A stretch of DNA of 39,010 bases. Origin: Discostella pseudostelligera. Its lineage: Eukaryota > Bacillariophyta > Thalassiosirophyceae > Thalassiosirales > Thalassiosiraceae. The notes beneath the pieces were generated by a model. That model searched no databases, was not told where the DNA came from, and saw only the letters and a program-made list of their open reading frames with translations. The DNA lies in assembly GCA_036940085.1 (NCBI GenBank), contig JALLBK010000412.1, positions 1 to 39,010 of the forward strand, read 5' to 3'. The translations under genes and the position numbers were made by a program. Of this stretch, positions 19,768-32,506 are shown one piece after another; within the stretch, counting starts at the first letter, position 1; each line of letters starts with the position of its first letter.

Positions 19768-19886
19768 ATCTGTGCGGGAGCTTTTAATTGAAACATCATG
19801 GCTGAGAACATACCCCTGTATTTAGTTATGGGGAGTAAACAAACCGCTGGAACCTGATCATGGTAATTCATGCGAAGGGAACAGAT
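19768..19886 (+). promoter_or_regulatory. TPP riboswitch aptamer in the THIC 3' region
   Basis: The consensus TPP (THI-box) elements occur in order. Helix P1 is ATCTGT (19768-19773) pairing with ACAGAT (19881-19886). The 5' strand of P2 is GGGAGC (19776-19781), and its partner is GCTGAGAACATACCCC (19801-19816), which holds the invariant CTGAGA that recognises the pyrimidine. A variable P3 of about 35 nt follows. Then come GAACCTGATC (19850-19859), ATGGTAATTCAT for P4/P5 and GCGAAGGGA (19872-19880), which bind the diphosphate side. Plant THIC genes carry the switch in the 3' UTR and use it to alter 3'-end splicing and processing; diatom THIC genes have been predicted to have the same arrangement, although a thiamine response in diatoms has been questioned. 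The word ATGGTAATT inside P4/P5 could serve as a 5' splice site that ligand binding hides, which is inference. The rest of 19608-20185 has no supported gene. Confidence 0.93.
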
Positions 19887-20185
19887 CTTTGAGTTATGTT
19901 GCTAGCTTAAAATTAGGATATTAGTTTGTCGTTGAAGCTGAAGAGAAAGCGTACTTGACTCTTTTTGTCGAATCGATGGTGCTGTCTCACTGTCCTCCGA
20001 TTCCATTCCGCATCTTTGACTAGGAGTATCTCCCTGATTGCCAACCTCGCTGAGTGGTTAGTGGTGCCTCGCATCCGCATCCGCCCATTACGCAGAACTA
20101 AGAAAACAGCCCACTGAAAGTCGAACATCATACTAAGGGTATTATTATTTAGCACCGAGTTTAATGAGCAGATATTATTTACTTA

Positions 20186-23100
20186 TCATAGGAAGCCTGA
20201 CTGATCTTGATCAACGACAATGTCAGGTACTTGGCTGTCATATTCTTCGTCGTAAATGGACCTTGGAAACACTCGTGGTGGGGGTTTTAACCCGCCGCTC
20301 GCAGGTAAGCACGTCCAACCAGTTCTTGGAGGGAGGTCATCTTCCTTATCATGTGGGGTAGGAACTGCAGCATAAAAGTCAATGTCTTTGGATGAGCCTG
20401 GGTTGCTACCCATTGGAACAATTGAAATGTACCACCTCCTACAATGGGTGCAAAAGCAGGGCCGACAATTCAGCAAAGTAGAACACTGAGAACGATATAA
20501 ATTCCACAAACAATTCTCACCTTGTACTATCAGTGAGCCTGCACCGATATAGAGAAAATTCTTCCTCTCTCCCCCGATAACGAATGCGCTTTGTATACTT
20601 CCAAACGCCATCGGACGTTCCATCGCGCCTAAAGACTCCATTAACCTCCGGAACACCGCATCTGTCAACAACCATGTCATGAACAAGGTCATCGTCGTCG
20701 TCTGATCGTGAGTCATCGTCCAGACCTGAATCGTCTTCTGCATTTGGGTTATGATTTTGAAGATGCTCGGGAGCGTTTTGATACCCCCCACTACGCCGGT
20801 CAGGGTGGTCACTTCTTGTTTGCAATGGATGGACGGTTTCTGGGTGGGCCTCTGGCTCAATCCATGCACAGTAGGCCCGATTTCTTGACATCCAGTTCGA
20901 TACCGCATGTTGCTTTCGAAGCACACGAAGAAAATCCGAGTATTTCTCAGCATGCATCCGAGCACGATAATCATTTGGATAATCCCGAATCAAATGGTCA
21001 CCCTTGATCAACAATCCTAAATGAGCATCACTTTCATCATTCATCATTATCATGGAAATGCGTGCTTGCTGTTTTTCATCGGGAATTGCTGTGAGCATGG
21101 TCAATACCTGGACAAAAGTTGAGGGAAGAGACATCATGTTAAACGAAACATCAGGAACTATCAATCTCTTATAAAAAGACTGACATACCGTAATGATCAA
21201 GGAATATGCATCAGAATTATTACCCCCTCCCCAATTTCCGATGTGTCGATGGAGATAGTCAAGACATTCATATATCATAGCTTGGGATTTTCTCCCACAA
21301 GCAGCCGCCGCCAGAAGATACTCAACTGCACCATTGATACCACATCCACATGCATAATTCATAAAATGTAATGTGTGCAATCCGATCTCAGTCAAAGCGG
21401 GAAATCGCGACAGAGATGTGCGGTTCATTACGATTTCATTCGCGATAGACTCTCGCGCAGAGCAAGGTCGCTTTTGACCGCTTTCATCAACGTACCACCT
21501 ACAATCATCGCTGCGGCGGGTCAGATCAGGCCGGAAACCAAACGCATGGAGCTCTTTTTGAACCTTTTTCAGAGAAGACGCAAAATCAAGTTGAACAAAG
21601 CGCGTCATCATGAATGAGGAGAAATAAACAACAAAACTCACCTGATACTCGCTGTTATGCACCGCATCTCGGTAATAATTGAGAAATCCTGTCAGGGTCA
21701 ACAACCTCATACCATTGGGATCGTCAACTGCATGTCGCTGGAAGATTTGTTCAATTCTTTGTGGTGGAACGTGTTGTCCACACTTCTGAAGATAAAACTG
21801 AATATCGCGTGGGGTCATGCCAGCCGAAGAAGGGGGTTTCGATTCCTCGAAAACTGCAGTCAGGGCAGCAATGGCTGGTTGAGTCAGAGATCGAATCGCC
21901 CTGCCTCTGTTTATTTCGCCAGTTTCGTAAGATATGGCCACTTGTTTTATCCAGGGCAAGCCAAGAAGACATCCAACAGTCTCAACCAGTAATTGCGAAC
22001 TTCCTCCAAATTGACCATGAACACCGGAATTACTCGTTCCGACTAGCACAGACAATGGACTTTCGCCTCTTGAAATCGCCACGGCAATATCTGATGGCAC
22101 CGACGATCCAGGAAACTTGTACTTCAAGGATAAGGGGGAAAGTTCTGAAAGGGCGAGGCATATCAGGCGTGTTACGAAGTGAGATTCGACCATGGCATCA
22201 CGGAGAAATTTTCCAACAGTTGGATCCTTGGCGTCAGCAAGTTCTCTGATGAAAAAGCATAAATCGATATTTGCCTGCGAGTATCGGGGAGACACCTCGA
22301 TTAATTCGGAAAGGAACGAAAGAATGACACCTAAGCTCGTAGCAGTCACCCCAAGCTCGGCCGTGTCTTCAAGCGGGCGCAACTCTGTCAATTCCAGCTT
22401 GGTTGGCAATGCCTCAACTTGATGACACGCCCGCTCCCTCAACTTCGACTCCTGGAAAGACCAGCCCCGAGTCCAATTCTTGAGCAGCGTTTGCTCTGTA
22501 GGGCTACTCAACAGTGAATGCATTGCGCAAGCAAATATCTGCAATGCTGCTCTTCTAGAGCCTTCCTCTGGGCATTCCATCGTATAAGCACGAATCCAAT
22601 TCTTGTACACGTGATGAGACCTCTTCGCAAGGTCAGAAACAAACCGCGCAGATAAATCCCATGACGAAGAAAAGATTCGAATCAATGTCTGCGACCAGTC
22701 GCCTAGTGCAGCCTTTTTGGATGACAAGTGGAAGAGAATGTCGAAGACGAACGATAACGACATTCGTATGACATCTAAACGCCAAGAATCGATTTCTAAT
22801 CCAGGAAGGTCCGGTGATGGTGACGACATAGGAGTGATGTCCATACTATCCTCTTCCGACTTCAGCCTATTCCCGCCCGTGCAATGATCAATAAGTTTCT
22901 TGACAAATGTCTGAAACTCATCGGTCAAAAGGAAAGATTGCCAGCAATGAGTTGAGTTTGATTTCCTCACTCCAGGTAGGAAAACCTCAAAGCCATCGGA
23001 TGATTCAATATTCGATAGCACGGCCTTAGCATCTACTTCCATGAGAGCGTCGCCGGCACCAGCATCTGTTTTCTCTGCTTCTGTTTCACTGGGGAAAGTC

Positions 23101-26100
23101 ACCGGTTTAACCTTCTCATAGAAGAGCATCAGCGCATTTGCAAACTGCTCACTAACCACTGTGTGACTTTGGCCATTAGGAAGCTTTGTTTCCTTTTTCA
23201 CTTTGCCCCCAAAGCACTCATGCTCGATCGAGCATGGGTCGAACGGAGTCACATCCTCATCATCGAAACGGTACCACTTTGCACATGTACGATCTTTAAT
23301 GAAGCTGTAATAATGCCCTCCCTGTGCAACACCTGCATGGACGAGAACCCCGGCTAACCTGTATTCATAATCTTCATCTGGCAGTACACTGAGTGGATCG
23401 TCTTCTTTGGCTTCTTCCTTCGTTTCAGTCTCATCTAAGTCCATCATGGAACCAGATTCACTTTTCATTTCTTCTTCCGGCTTTTCCCCAGCAGCCTCCA
23501 ATACTTCTTTCGCCTGAAGCGTGTACTGTTTCATATTTAAGGCCTCTCCAAATTCACAGCGGCTATTTAACTTGACTGTCTCAAAAGTGGTGTAATCTAA
23601 GTCGAATCGTTTCAAAGACAAAACAAGCACATCAGGAAGAGCAGATATGGCCGTTCTGAGAACTGTATTTGTCTTGACTTGGCATGTTTCGCACAATACT
23701 TTGTTATCACCCTCCATGATTTCATCCTCACACATATCCGATAAAGCCTCGTGGATGCTCGTTTTGTTGCGGATTTGGCAATCAATGTTCATCATGTTTT
23801 CCTCTCGATTGGTCTGTAATGAACAAATAATACAGATAAATGAGAATCGATTCAATGATGAAGTGAGTAGTCTTCGCCACAATGTTGTGATCCTCACCTT
23901 TAATCCACATTCCCTGCAAATTTTCTGAGTCGTCTTCTTCATCCCGAAAGTGTGAGCAAGGTACTTAAAGTGGGAAGGGGACCACTTTTTCAACGATATC
24001 TCAAGTCGATCTAATAGCTTCATTGCAAACTCAGACGCGTCATTTTGTTGCCACACGTCAAACTCCAATTTGAGACAATGGCTGGCCTCAACTAGCGAAC
24101 GAGGATCAAAACATCTTCCCCGTGCTTCTTCTAAGTTCACAAATGTACGCTGCACCTCCTCGAGTAATTTGCGGGACGACGACTCGTCCGGAGATTCGTT
24201 CACTACAAAGGGTGTCTCCTGTGCATCGGGTTTCGAATCACCGTTATCCAGAGATTCGTCCGCGGCAGATTCCGACCATATGTTGCTGGAAATTTCAAAC
24301 GCACCCGTTTCCTTGCCAGGACGACCTTCAGTCAAAATGAATTCCTCCAGTAAGTCTCGGGGTAAAGAGTTGATATCAGGACCGGGGTTGTGGTGTCCCA
24401 CATCCGTGGCTACTTGGATCGGGCGATAATTGATTGTGTGCATACCCGTCGCCTCAATATAATTCATGACGATTGCCTCATACTTGTTCCCATTTTCCCA
24501 GTGAACAGAAATTTGATTCCCCACTAGATCACTGCCCTTCGCAATAGCCCCACCGCCAGAGGATCGTAGAATGGTTGGAAGTTTAGCGGAACACAAATTC
24601 TTTCGTAGCGCTGGCATCATGAATAACTGCTGTAAAACTGAGTTCATGTAACATGTGCATCCTTGATTCTTTAGACCTGAGTAGAGGACAGAGTTGGTGT
24701 CGCGAGTGGCAATTCTGTCTTCAGCAGACGCATTTGCCCCCCATCTATGCCGCAGTGCTGGAGCAACGTTAGCTATTATGCGATTTATCCTTTGAGATAA
24801 TATTCTATACCCCGCACCGCCACGACATGCATGTGCAGCAGCGCTAATAACATTGAAAGCAAGGTGGCGCGAGAATGAATCGCAGCAGATCGGAGATAAT
24901 TCTGACGAACGTGCCGTAGAAATGAAACCATCAAAGATAGCACCCATCAAATCAATGATCGACTTGTCATTGGCACTCAAACTCTCATGTTCCCACTGTT
25001 CAACACTCTCAGAACAGATTTCCTCCGACCATGGTATAATGGGGAGAGTTCGCGTGATATGACGAGCACCTTCCACAAGGAAGCAAGAATGATTGTCGCC
25101 GGAGACTTCAATCAGCGCAATAAGGAGGTTCAAGCAACCACATAAAACTCCCGTAGAGTGATCTGTGTTCGCAGTGTCGCAATTAGGACGTGGGCACGAA
25201 GCGACCTTGATACAAACTGCAGCTCCAAGCTCTCTCAACTCTGAGGCACTTTGGATGTGGTTCACTGAGTTAACTAATTTCAGTAGTACTGAAAAGAACT
25301 CATCAGAGCCGTCCGTGAACGGATCTATATTTTTGAGTGATCGTACGAGCCACGGTAATGCCGATGCTGAAAGAAGCGGTATCGCCAAGATCATTTCTTC
25401 TGTGCTTTTCCGAATGTTCACCGCAGACCGAAAGCCTGTCGATGCCAATGAGCCTGATCCCTTCCACAGTAAAAGTGATGTTAGAAACGTCTCTGCGGCA
25501 TCACCAGGAAGAGTGGTAAAGCTGGTGGTAATGGTGGGTCCCCCCGATTCGAGCATCATCCGTACAAGTTTAAGAACCCTCAAAATGGCATGATCGGATG
25601 CACCGGAATCGTCAATGGTGATGGCAACCAAACTATTGAGAAATTTGCCTATTGTCTCCCCGTCAAGTGAATTAATCATATCCAGGCCCTCCGTTGATAA
25701 TCCATTACTGGCGAAGAAACACTCTTTGATTATGCGCAAAGCGCACTCGTTCCCCATTTTGTTCCGGCGTGCCATATTTTTATCAATACTCTTGCCGCTT
25801 AAAATGAAAAGACGCAGCACTGCTTCAAAGCCTCCTGACTTGATAAAATTTGTACGAAATTCCATCGCCATACCCGACATGGATTGTGTAAGGTCAGCAG
25901 CGACATCTCCGGGTAGGCTTGAAAATATGACGTGCGCGGGCCTTAGGAATGAATCGAGAATTTGCATAACATATACCGAGCGTTCAAAGTGGCGAAAATC
26001 CAAGAGCGAAGACCAGTCAGATGCACCCCCGATGAATTCAACGGCCATGTCGTCGCCAGATGGAGTGGCCTTAGATGTGGCTGAACAGGCCGCGTGGACT

Positions 26101-29100
26101 TTCGCAATGATACCGGCATTTGTCGGCATAGCAGATAATAAATCCCAAGCGAGGGAGTGAGAGTCCACACCCTTCCGTCCTGTATCAGTTTTATTCCAGC
26201 CGTTGTTGTTGATGATCGAAGTCGCATCGACAGGAAGCAACTCCAATACCGACATCAAGGTGTCAAAAAACAAATTGGATGACCCATCTAGTCCGTTTCT
26301 AGAAAACAATCCAGTCAGATCAAGTGTCGACGAAGTCGAAGGAGAACAACTGGATGGTAGAAGGTGTTCTTTACTGTGCTCGGTTGTTGGACCCAAGGTC
26401 GGGAGGTGCACTGCCACGTTGTTAACTCTGACATTGTCGCCAGTGGTCACATTGTTTGCGACGATCTTGTCCGAAAGCAATGCAATTATTTCACTGCCCT
26501 CTACAATACCCAAATCAGCCGCCAACGTCGCATCAGGTAGGGTACTAAGCCGTGGATCGAGATCTCCGTTGGCACTGCGTTTCTGACCAGACAAATTGTT
26601 CAACTTCATTCTCTTCTCGTCGTGGTTGCAATGGGAAGCAATTTGATGCTTTATCGAGGCTAGCGTTTGAAGCGGGTGGATTTCCAGGAGGAAGCGCTCT
26701 GGCCTGTTCGACAGGGTTGCCGAGTCATCCCCTGCTACTGCGTCGATCGGTGCGGACCCAGTATTTGCACTGTGATTTCCACCTCGGGTTGTAGCTCTGG
26801 CGATTATCGACACCGTATTACATGAATAAACACCCCTCATTCCATGTGGTACGAGATTTAAGTATTCCTCCACGGTTGCTGGCGATGATCCTTCATGTTG
26901 CTCTCCGAGCAATGCGCCGAATCGTTCTGCAACAGCTCCCGCATTTGCGCCCAAGCTGTTACACTTCTCAATCGCGGCGCTAAGGATACGAATACATCGT
27001 TCCGCACTTCGTTCCGAGGACCGATTGCCCACCTTTAGGCCTTCTTTGACCTGGACAAGGCAGTCGAAAATACGTTGGGAAAATTTACTGTTCTCACTTC
27101 CTTCAGAAGCTGGGGTAACATTGTTGCCGTTCATATACACTGTCAACAAATCATTCATAGCCCGTGCAGCCACCGAATCATTGCCTGCACTCAAACAAAT
27201 CCTCCACAGTGCATCAGTAGTAAGCGGCGAATTACGGGATTCTTTTGCATCAAAGCTTTGGAACGATTGGTATGCTAGCTCGCCCAAATTCTCCCACCCC
27301 GGACCTCCAACATCCGCACAGAACAAATTCTCGAAAATGTACACATTGTCTGAAAAGCAAGGAGAGAGGCTACTGATATTGCGCACAGGATTCCCGGTCC
27401 GTGAAGATTCTAAGCTTCCGTCGTTCAACTGATTGTAAGTGCCATCGTCAGGCTTGGAGGCGTTCGCCAAAAACATCATTAAGGCCTCCCTATCCGTGGG
27501 TTGAACGCAAACATTCCACAATTGTTGCACCTGCTGACACGACAACTCATTTTCAGTAGATGGATTGAGGTCGAGACCGTAAACAAATCGAAGGATTTGT
27601 AACCGGGTCGATAACGATGCGGCATGGTTAAACTCAGGCACGGTGATGGTAGACGATGGCTAGAGAGAGAGACAGAAAGGCAATGTCATGAGGAAGTGTA
27701 CAAATATGACAATCGTTGCCCAATAGAGACCGCGGACGAAGCGGCAACCACATACCTTTCTCATGGGAGGCATCGCACAACCAACTCTACTCCTGCGCTT
27801 CATGTAGCTCATTAAATCTCTAAATATCAACGTTGGAAAATGACGACCTAGCTTCCCGGGGCCAGGACAAATTATTGCTTCTATCCCCTCCCGACCATAC
27901 CCCTCCAGCAAGAACTTTGCCAATTGAACCATATGCAGCGCATGGGTTTCATCCAGCGCATTCGGGTCGGTGCAAATTTCATTCTTTTTAATCTCGTAGC
28001 AAGTATGTTGTACAAACGTGATACGTAATTTGTCTGTGACAGCATCCTGCTTGCATATTTCTGAGGAGACGAACCTCTTTATCGACTGGTAGGATTTAAG
28101 AGTCAGGACGTCCTTGTGGGAGAGCACAGCCCAATGAAGCTTGAGAATGGCCTCACGGACAGGATCCACCGTCATAATATCATGCGACGGATCTTGTTTA
28201 TTGGCAGCATTCCCCCGATCACGTGCAGTATCGGCCAACATTTTCTCAGCGATTGCTCCACAAAATTCAGATACTTCAAAAAAATGATCATACTGCTTCT
28301 CTATACCCCCCGATGTCGACGCTGATGAGCCCTTCTGGTCCAACGAAGCAAATACAGCCTCAATGAGTGGAATGGCAAGCGAGCTGGGTAAAGATGGTAA
28401 TATGCTCACGAGCAGATGGTAAATTTGAGCCGAAACTGCTGCATCAGCTTTGTTTGTACACGTCTTCCACGCTAACAAGAGATGAGAGGCCTTCAGACAA
28501 TGATTGTTCACACTGTCTCCATCATCGCTCATGGTTGTAGAGTTATCAACGTCTTGTCCTCTACTGTCTCTACACATGCCGGCTAAAAACTTGATAAGCC
28601 CTGCACTTCGACTGACCACCTCCCGATGTATTCCATCCCCCAGTACTAATTCAATTACGCCATTTTCTATTGCCCATTTTGCTAACAAGCGTTCTAAAGT
28701 ATTGCACTCCTCCCCCGGTGGAACTAACTTCCCCACAGCTTCTAATGTGGGGGGAGGGTCAATGCCAGCACGACAAGTGGACCATCCGGAATGACTAGGC
28801 AAGGATTCCTCGTCCTTCTTCGACTTGTGCTGATAATAATCAATATCTTTGTCGGTGCCGGGTTGGTCCTCGTCGGCTTCAGAGAGGAACCACCATTTGT
28901 GAGATGAGCGCATGGTACATCGAAATAGCGTTAGTGTCTTCCCAGCGCCATCGATTTCCGAGGGAGTTGCCGCTATGGGGTCGTCACCACCACCGTTGTT
29001 ACCACCATCTTCCTCACCACGGCGAGGAATAATGCGATGATACTGCAAGGCAAGCTCAGTCTTTTTATACCCATTCACATCCACTCTCTTCTTATCGAAT

Positions 29101-31259
29101 TCGTAAAGTCCATTCACGAAGGCCGTACCAGCACCGCTAACTCGATATGCACGGGGGGGTGGCTCCATCTTCTCCGACTCAAATATTAAATATCCAATTT
29201 CATCCCAACCAAATAGCTTCAGGGGTAAGCTTTGACTGGTAATTAGTTTGAGAGCAAGTGCCCTCCAGAAGGTGAAGAATTCATGCAGTGCCTTCGGACC
29301 GCCCACAATACCGACATCCTCCGACAGTGATGTAAGGCCATCCTCCCCCGTATTACTACTGCCTCCACCATGACTACTGCTACTAGTGGTAGAAGGACAG
29401 GAACCATCCGCATCGCATATACGACTGTACAAACTATGAAGTTGTTTCCGTGTCCCCTGAATAGTGAGTGTATCCATCTTCTTCAATGTAATCTCATCCA
29501 GCAGTAAAATATGCTTCATAATTGCCGAGGCAATAACCTTAGATTCAGATAAGTTGTACCGACGCCTTGCCAGTTGGAGCTCCGCGGGCGTGGGATTACT
29601 ATTTCCCAAACTTTTATCACTCAAGGAGGATGACGAGCTCGACGAATTGTTGGTGATGGTGGTGTTGCTGCTGTCCCCCACCCCATAATTCGAACCCTGC
29701 GGCAAACTATCATACATGGCTCCCAAAATATCCTTACACCAATCCATACTCGGGAACGAGGTGACACAACCCGCTCGTAATGACATGTAGGTCCCCAGAG
29801 CCGTAAGGCCATGAATGCGTCGGAATACCGAGATCATATGTGTCCGTACCTCGGGCAATCCCCCAACCATTGGACCGTTGTGCCACTGTCGAGTTTGGGC
29901 TTTGTAGTAAATCTTCTTTTTGTGGAAGATGTGGGAGAGGGTGATGATGGTGTGGCATAAAATAGGGTTAGCAATAGTGGTTGTGGTGGAAGACGAAGGC
30001 AGATCGGGAATGCTCCCCCCTCCGTGATCGATGCCGCCATCTCCCATAACCAGTATCTCCTCCTGACCGTGCTGCTGCTGATTCTGTTGCCCTTCCTGCC
30101 CATTCCTCTCCGAGCCACCTCTCCTCAAATCATCATAATAATTATTAACATTCTCCAAATCATCCTTAATAATCTGCAAGGCTATCCGGAGTGATTTCTC
30201 CACACAATCCTTCTCCATCTGACCGATACGGAATGGATTTTGTTCTAATAAAATGGAGATTATTTGGAGCATGTATTTGTCGATGAAGAGTCGTCCTGGA
30301 TTGGAAGGGTGGATATCGTTATTGTTGGTAGAATTATTGGCATCGGCGGCGGCGGTGGAGTTGGTGGTGACTTTGGTGGGCAAGTTGGGTTGGGAATTGT
30401 TGTTGTTGGTTGCATTATTATTCGCGGCAGAGGGATCGACACCACCGATAAATGCAGCAGCGGGGGTGGGAAGGGCAGGATGGTCTTTGAGATAGAGACG
30501 AGCCGAATCGAGGGAGTCTACGGCCTTGACCCAGATGACTAATAAACAGTTTCAATTGGTGGGGAGAAAGCATGAACAGCAGGTGAGATTAAATTGTGAG
30601 GGATCATAGTCGAAAGAGAGGGGGGTAACCACACCATTCCAAAAGAGAGAGAGATGGGGATAATCGTTTCTCGATATTTGAAACTCACCAGTTTGATGCT
30701 TGGCTAAATTATCGGCAACGTCATTCCAAAGTTGAAGTGTGTGTGCTGGGGGTTGTTGTTGCCGCTGCGGTTGTTGCTGTCGCTGCTGATGGCGTTGATG
30801 ATTTGCCATGTCATCATCCTGCTCTTGCTGCTTCATCTCTTGTTCCTGCCCACGCTGCTGAGAATGCGAATGGTGCTGCTGCTGCTGATGTGGAGGTGGT
30901 GGTGGAGGCGGCTGAGGCCCAATCATTCGCGGCTGAGTCTCCTCTACGCCGACGCCGACGACGCCGACGCCACCGACGCCGACGCTGACGGACGGCATGT
31001 TCTGATCATTGGCTACCAAACGATCGGGCATCATCACAACAACTGGCTGATTCTGATGCTGCTGCTGTTGCTGAGGAGGAGGAGGGGGTGATGGTGGCGG
31101 TGGCGGTGGCGGCGGCGGTGGGAACGAGTCGCCATGGTTGATTGGACTACTACCGGTGTCGTCCATGGCCATGGTCATGGTTGCCAAGATATTAGGAGTA
31201 TTATTTTGATGCGCCAGGAAAAAGCGAGAAGATGAGAAGATTTGCAGAAAGTTCCGCAT
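20186..31259 (-). CDS. Giant ubiquitin-specific protease (USP9X/USP24-like class), about 3,500 aa
   Basis: Deubiquitinase of the USP (C19) family. I join seven exons: 31259-30689, 30538-27756, 27659-23898, 23813-21642, 21563-21189, 21107-20521 and 20438-20186. Introns are 150, 96, 84, 78, 81 and 82 bp, all GT-AG with matching phases, giving 3,500 residues. Order: a Pro/Gln-rich N terminus; a module near 650-790 with VSGAGTAFVNGLYEF, KWWFLSEADEDQPGTDKDIDYY and a P-x-x-GW-x-x-PPP end; a long helical-repeat-like region; a ubiquitin-like fold near 1440-1515 (LLEIHPLQTLASIKHQ...LGIVEGSEIIALLSD). The catalytic domain has the Cys box GLKNQGCTCYMNSVLQQL (Cys2121), the His box VAQGGHYYSFIKD (His2539) and WYRFDDEDVTPF. 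A Tudor-like strand set (VHWENGNKYEAIVMNY...GMHTINYR, about 2165-2196) is inserted soon after the Cys box. A second copy of the VNG/DIDFY/GW/PPP module ends the protein (about 3370-3465). Start is 31259 or the Met at 31178. The catalytic core is intact. Substrates are unknown. Confidence 0.9.
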
Positions 31260-31345
31260 TTTCCCTGATGGTAGAAACGAGAATTCAAGGGAATTCGAAG
31301 GTAAAGAATCAAGACTTTGATGTAGGAATTAGTACATAATGAATA

Positions 31346-31361
31346 TTTCCCGCCATTTTTT
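31346..31361. promoter_or_regulatory. TTCCCGCCATTTT element in a compact divergent promoter
   Basis: A single TTTCCCGCCATTTTTT lies in the only 158 bp separating the start of the giant USP gene (31259, minus) from the start of the next gene (31418, plus). It is the most obvious promoter motif in the gap and belongs to the recurrent family described in the findings. Confidence 0.5.
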
Positions 31362-31417
31362 GTTCCGTACCATTGCCCTCGATGTCAAGAGATGTAAGTT
31401 GAGTGAAGTTGTAAGCG

Positions 31418-32506
31418 ATGATAAATACAGGCCATACTGTAGAAAATATCGCCCATCTTGAATCATTGTTGAGCCAGGTTGAGCCCAGCCCTTCTCCTTC
31501 TCCTCCTCCCCCCATGCCCCATGCCCATGTTGTTGTGCTCCACTCTCTTCTTCAAACACTCCAAACAAATAATGGAGCGGAGGATATTATTACCCCGCCC
31601 TATCCGACAACAATATCTGGACTATGGGGGGAAGTGCGAGATGAATTAACAGTTCGCATCGTTCTCCACCAATACCAACTCTTGAGCCATAAACTAAGTA
31701 AAATAGGGAGCAAGATGAAACGAAGGATTGTAACAGATGATTTTGATGCCGGCGATGGTGGTGCCGATGATGTAGAGTCGCAAGCACTATCATCGCCGCT
31801 GAAGGGGTCCTCGCCTCCATCCGGAGCTTCCCATCGTTCACCGTCATCGTCATCGTCTCCCCGGAACACCTACGATCGTGGGGGCAATCATCAAGGTTCC
31901 ACCGTAACGATACTGCTTCGCAAACTCATGAATCTCACCAACAGCAACAATAACTTGCCCCCCACCTCCCCTCGTTCTTCCGCCACCTTTCTCCAAACCC
32001 TCTTCATGGACATCTTACTCGGAACACTCCTCGGCGTCATCTTTCTCCTCGCGCTTCTCTTCCTCGACTATCATCACATTCTCAACATTGGCTCGGCCAA
32101 ATCCTTCCATGATGCGGCATTAGCCTACGCCGCACATCCCGACACTATCCAAAGTATGGAAGAGAACTTTGATGTCAAAATTGTACCCATGGCAGTATAT
32201 ACTAGTATCGTTGATGAGATTGCGAGGAATACTGAAAAGGGTACGAATAGCACCACACTATCCAAAGTCGAGGAGGACTTATCTATCCAAGTGAAAGAAT
32301 TGGCAAATTCCAAGGAAGAATACGATCAAGTAAAAGCCAAGGTACACGAGTTATTCAATTTGGATAATTGGTGTGGATCGTGCAAGGGGCCATGGGGACG
32401 ATGTCGAGATCGTGTGGATTATTTACAGGTCAAGTATGGTCGTCCGGAATGGAGGAGTCAGGGTGATCTAATGAAGGATGGGCATTGTCTGAATGATAAG
32501 AATTAG
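31418..32506 (+). CDS. Single-pass membrane protein of unknown function with Cys-rich tail
   Basis: Intronless ORF of 362 residues starting at the ATG of MINTGHTVEN. The N-terminal part has helical segments (ENIAHLESLLSQVE, VRDELTVRIVLHQYQLLSHKL) and a Ser/Pro-rich linker (about 120-190). One strong transmembrane helix lies at about 200-220 (MDILLGTLLGVIFLLALLFL). The C-terminal 140 residues are helical, with YTSIVDEIARNTEK and DLSIQVKELANSKEEYDQVKAKV, and end in a tight cysteine group, NWCGSCKGPWGRCRDRVDYL, plus a last Cys near the end (DGHCLNDKN). The CGSC-x6-C group could form disulfides or bind metal. I do not recognise the family. It shares a very short divergent promoter with the USP gene and converges on the TADA1-like gene with about 350 bp between stops. 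Confidence 0.62.
   Translation: MINTGHTVENIAHLESLLSQVEPSPSPSPPPPMPHAHVVVLHSLLQTLQTNNGAEDIITPPYPTTISGLWGEVRDELTVRIVLHQYQLLSHKLSKIGSKMKRRIVTDDFDAGDGGADDVESQALSSPLKGSSPPSGASHRSPSSSSSPRNTYDRGGNHQGSTVTILLRKLMNLTNSNNNLPPTSPRSSATFLQTLFMDILLGTLLGVIFLLALLFLDYHHILNIGSAKSFHDAALAYAAHPDTIQSMEENFDVKIVPMAVYTSIVDEIARNTEKGTNSTTLSKVEEDLSIQVKELANSKEEYDQVKAKVHELFNLDNWCGSCKGPWGRCRDRVDYLQVKYGRPEWRSQGDLMKDGHCLNDKN

Noticed and set aside
20041..20110. tRNA-like A-box word (CGCTGAGTGGTTAGTGG)
   Set aside because: No matching B box (GGTTCGAATCC), no acceptor stem and no anticodon arm could be folded around it on either strand.
19913..20155. 80-codon minus-strand ORF between THIC and the USP gene
   Set aside because: No recognisable motif, and it lies in the gap between the 3' ends. 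It follows the USP stop, and I found no splice that would attach it.
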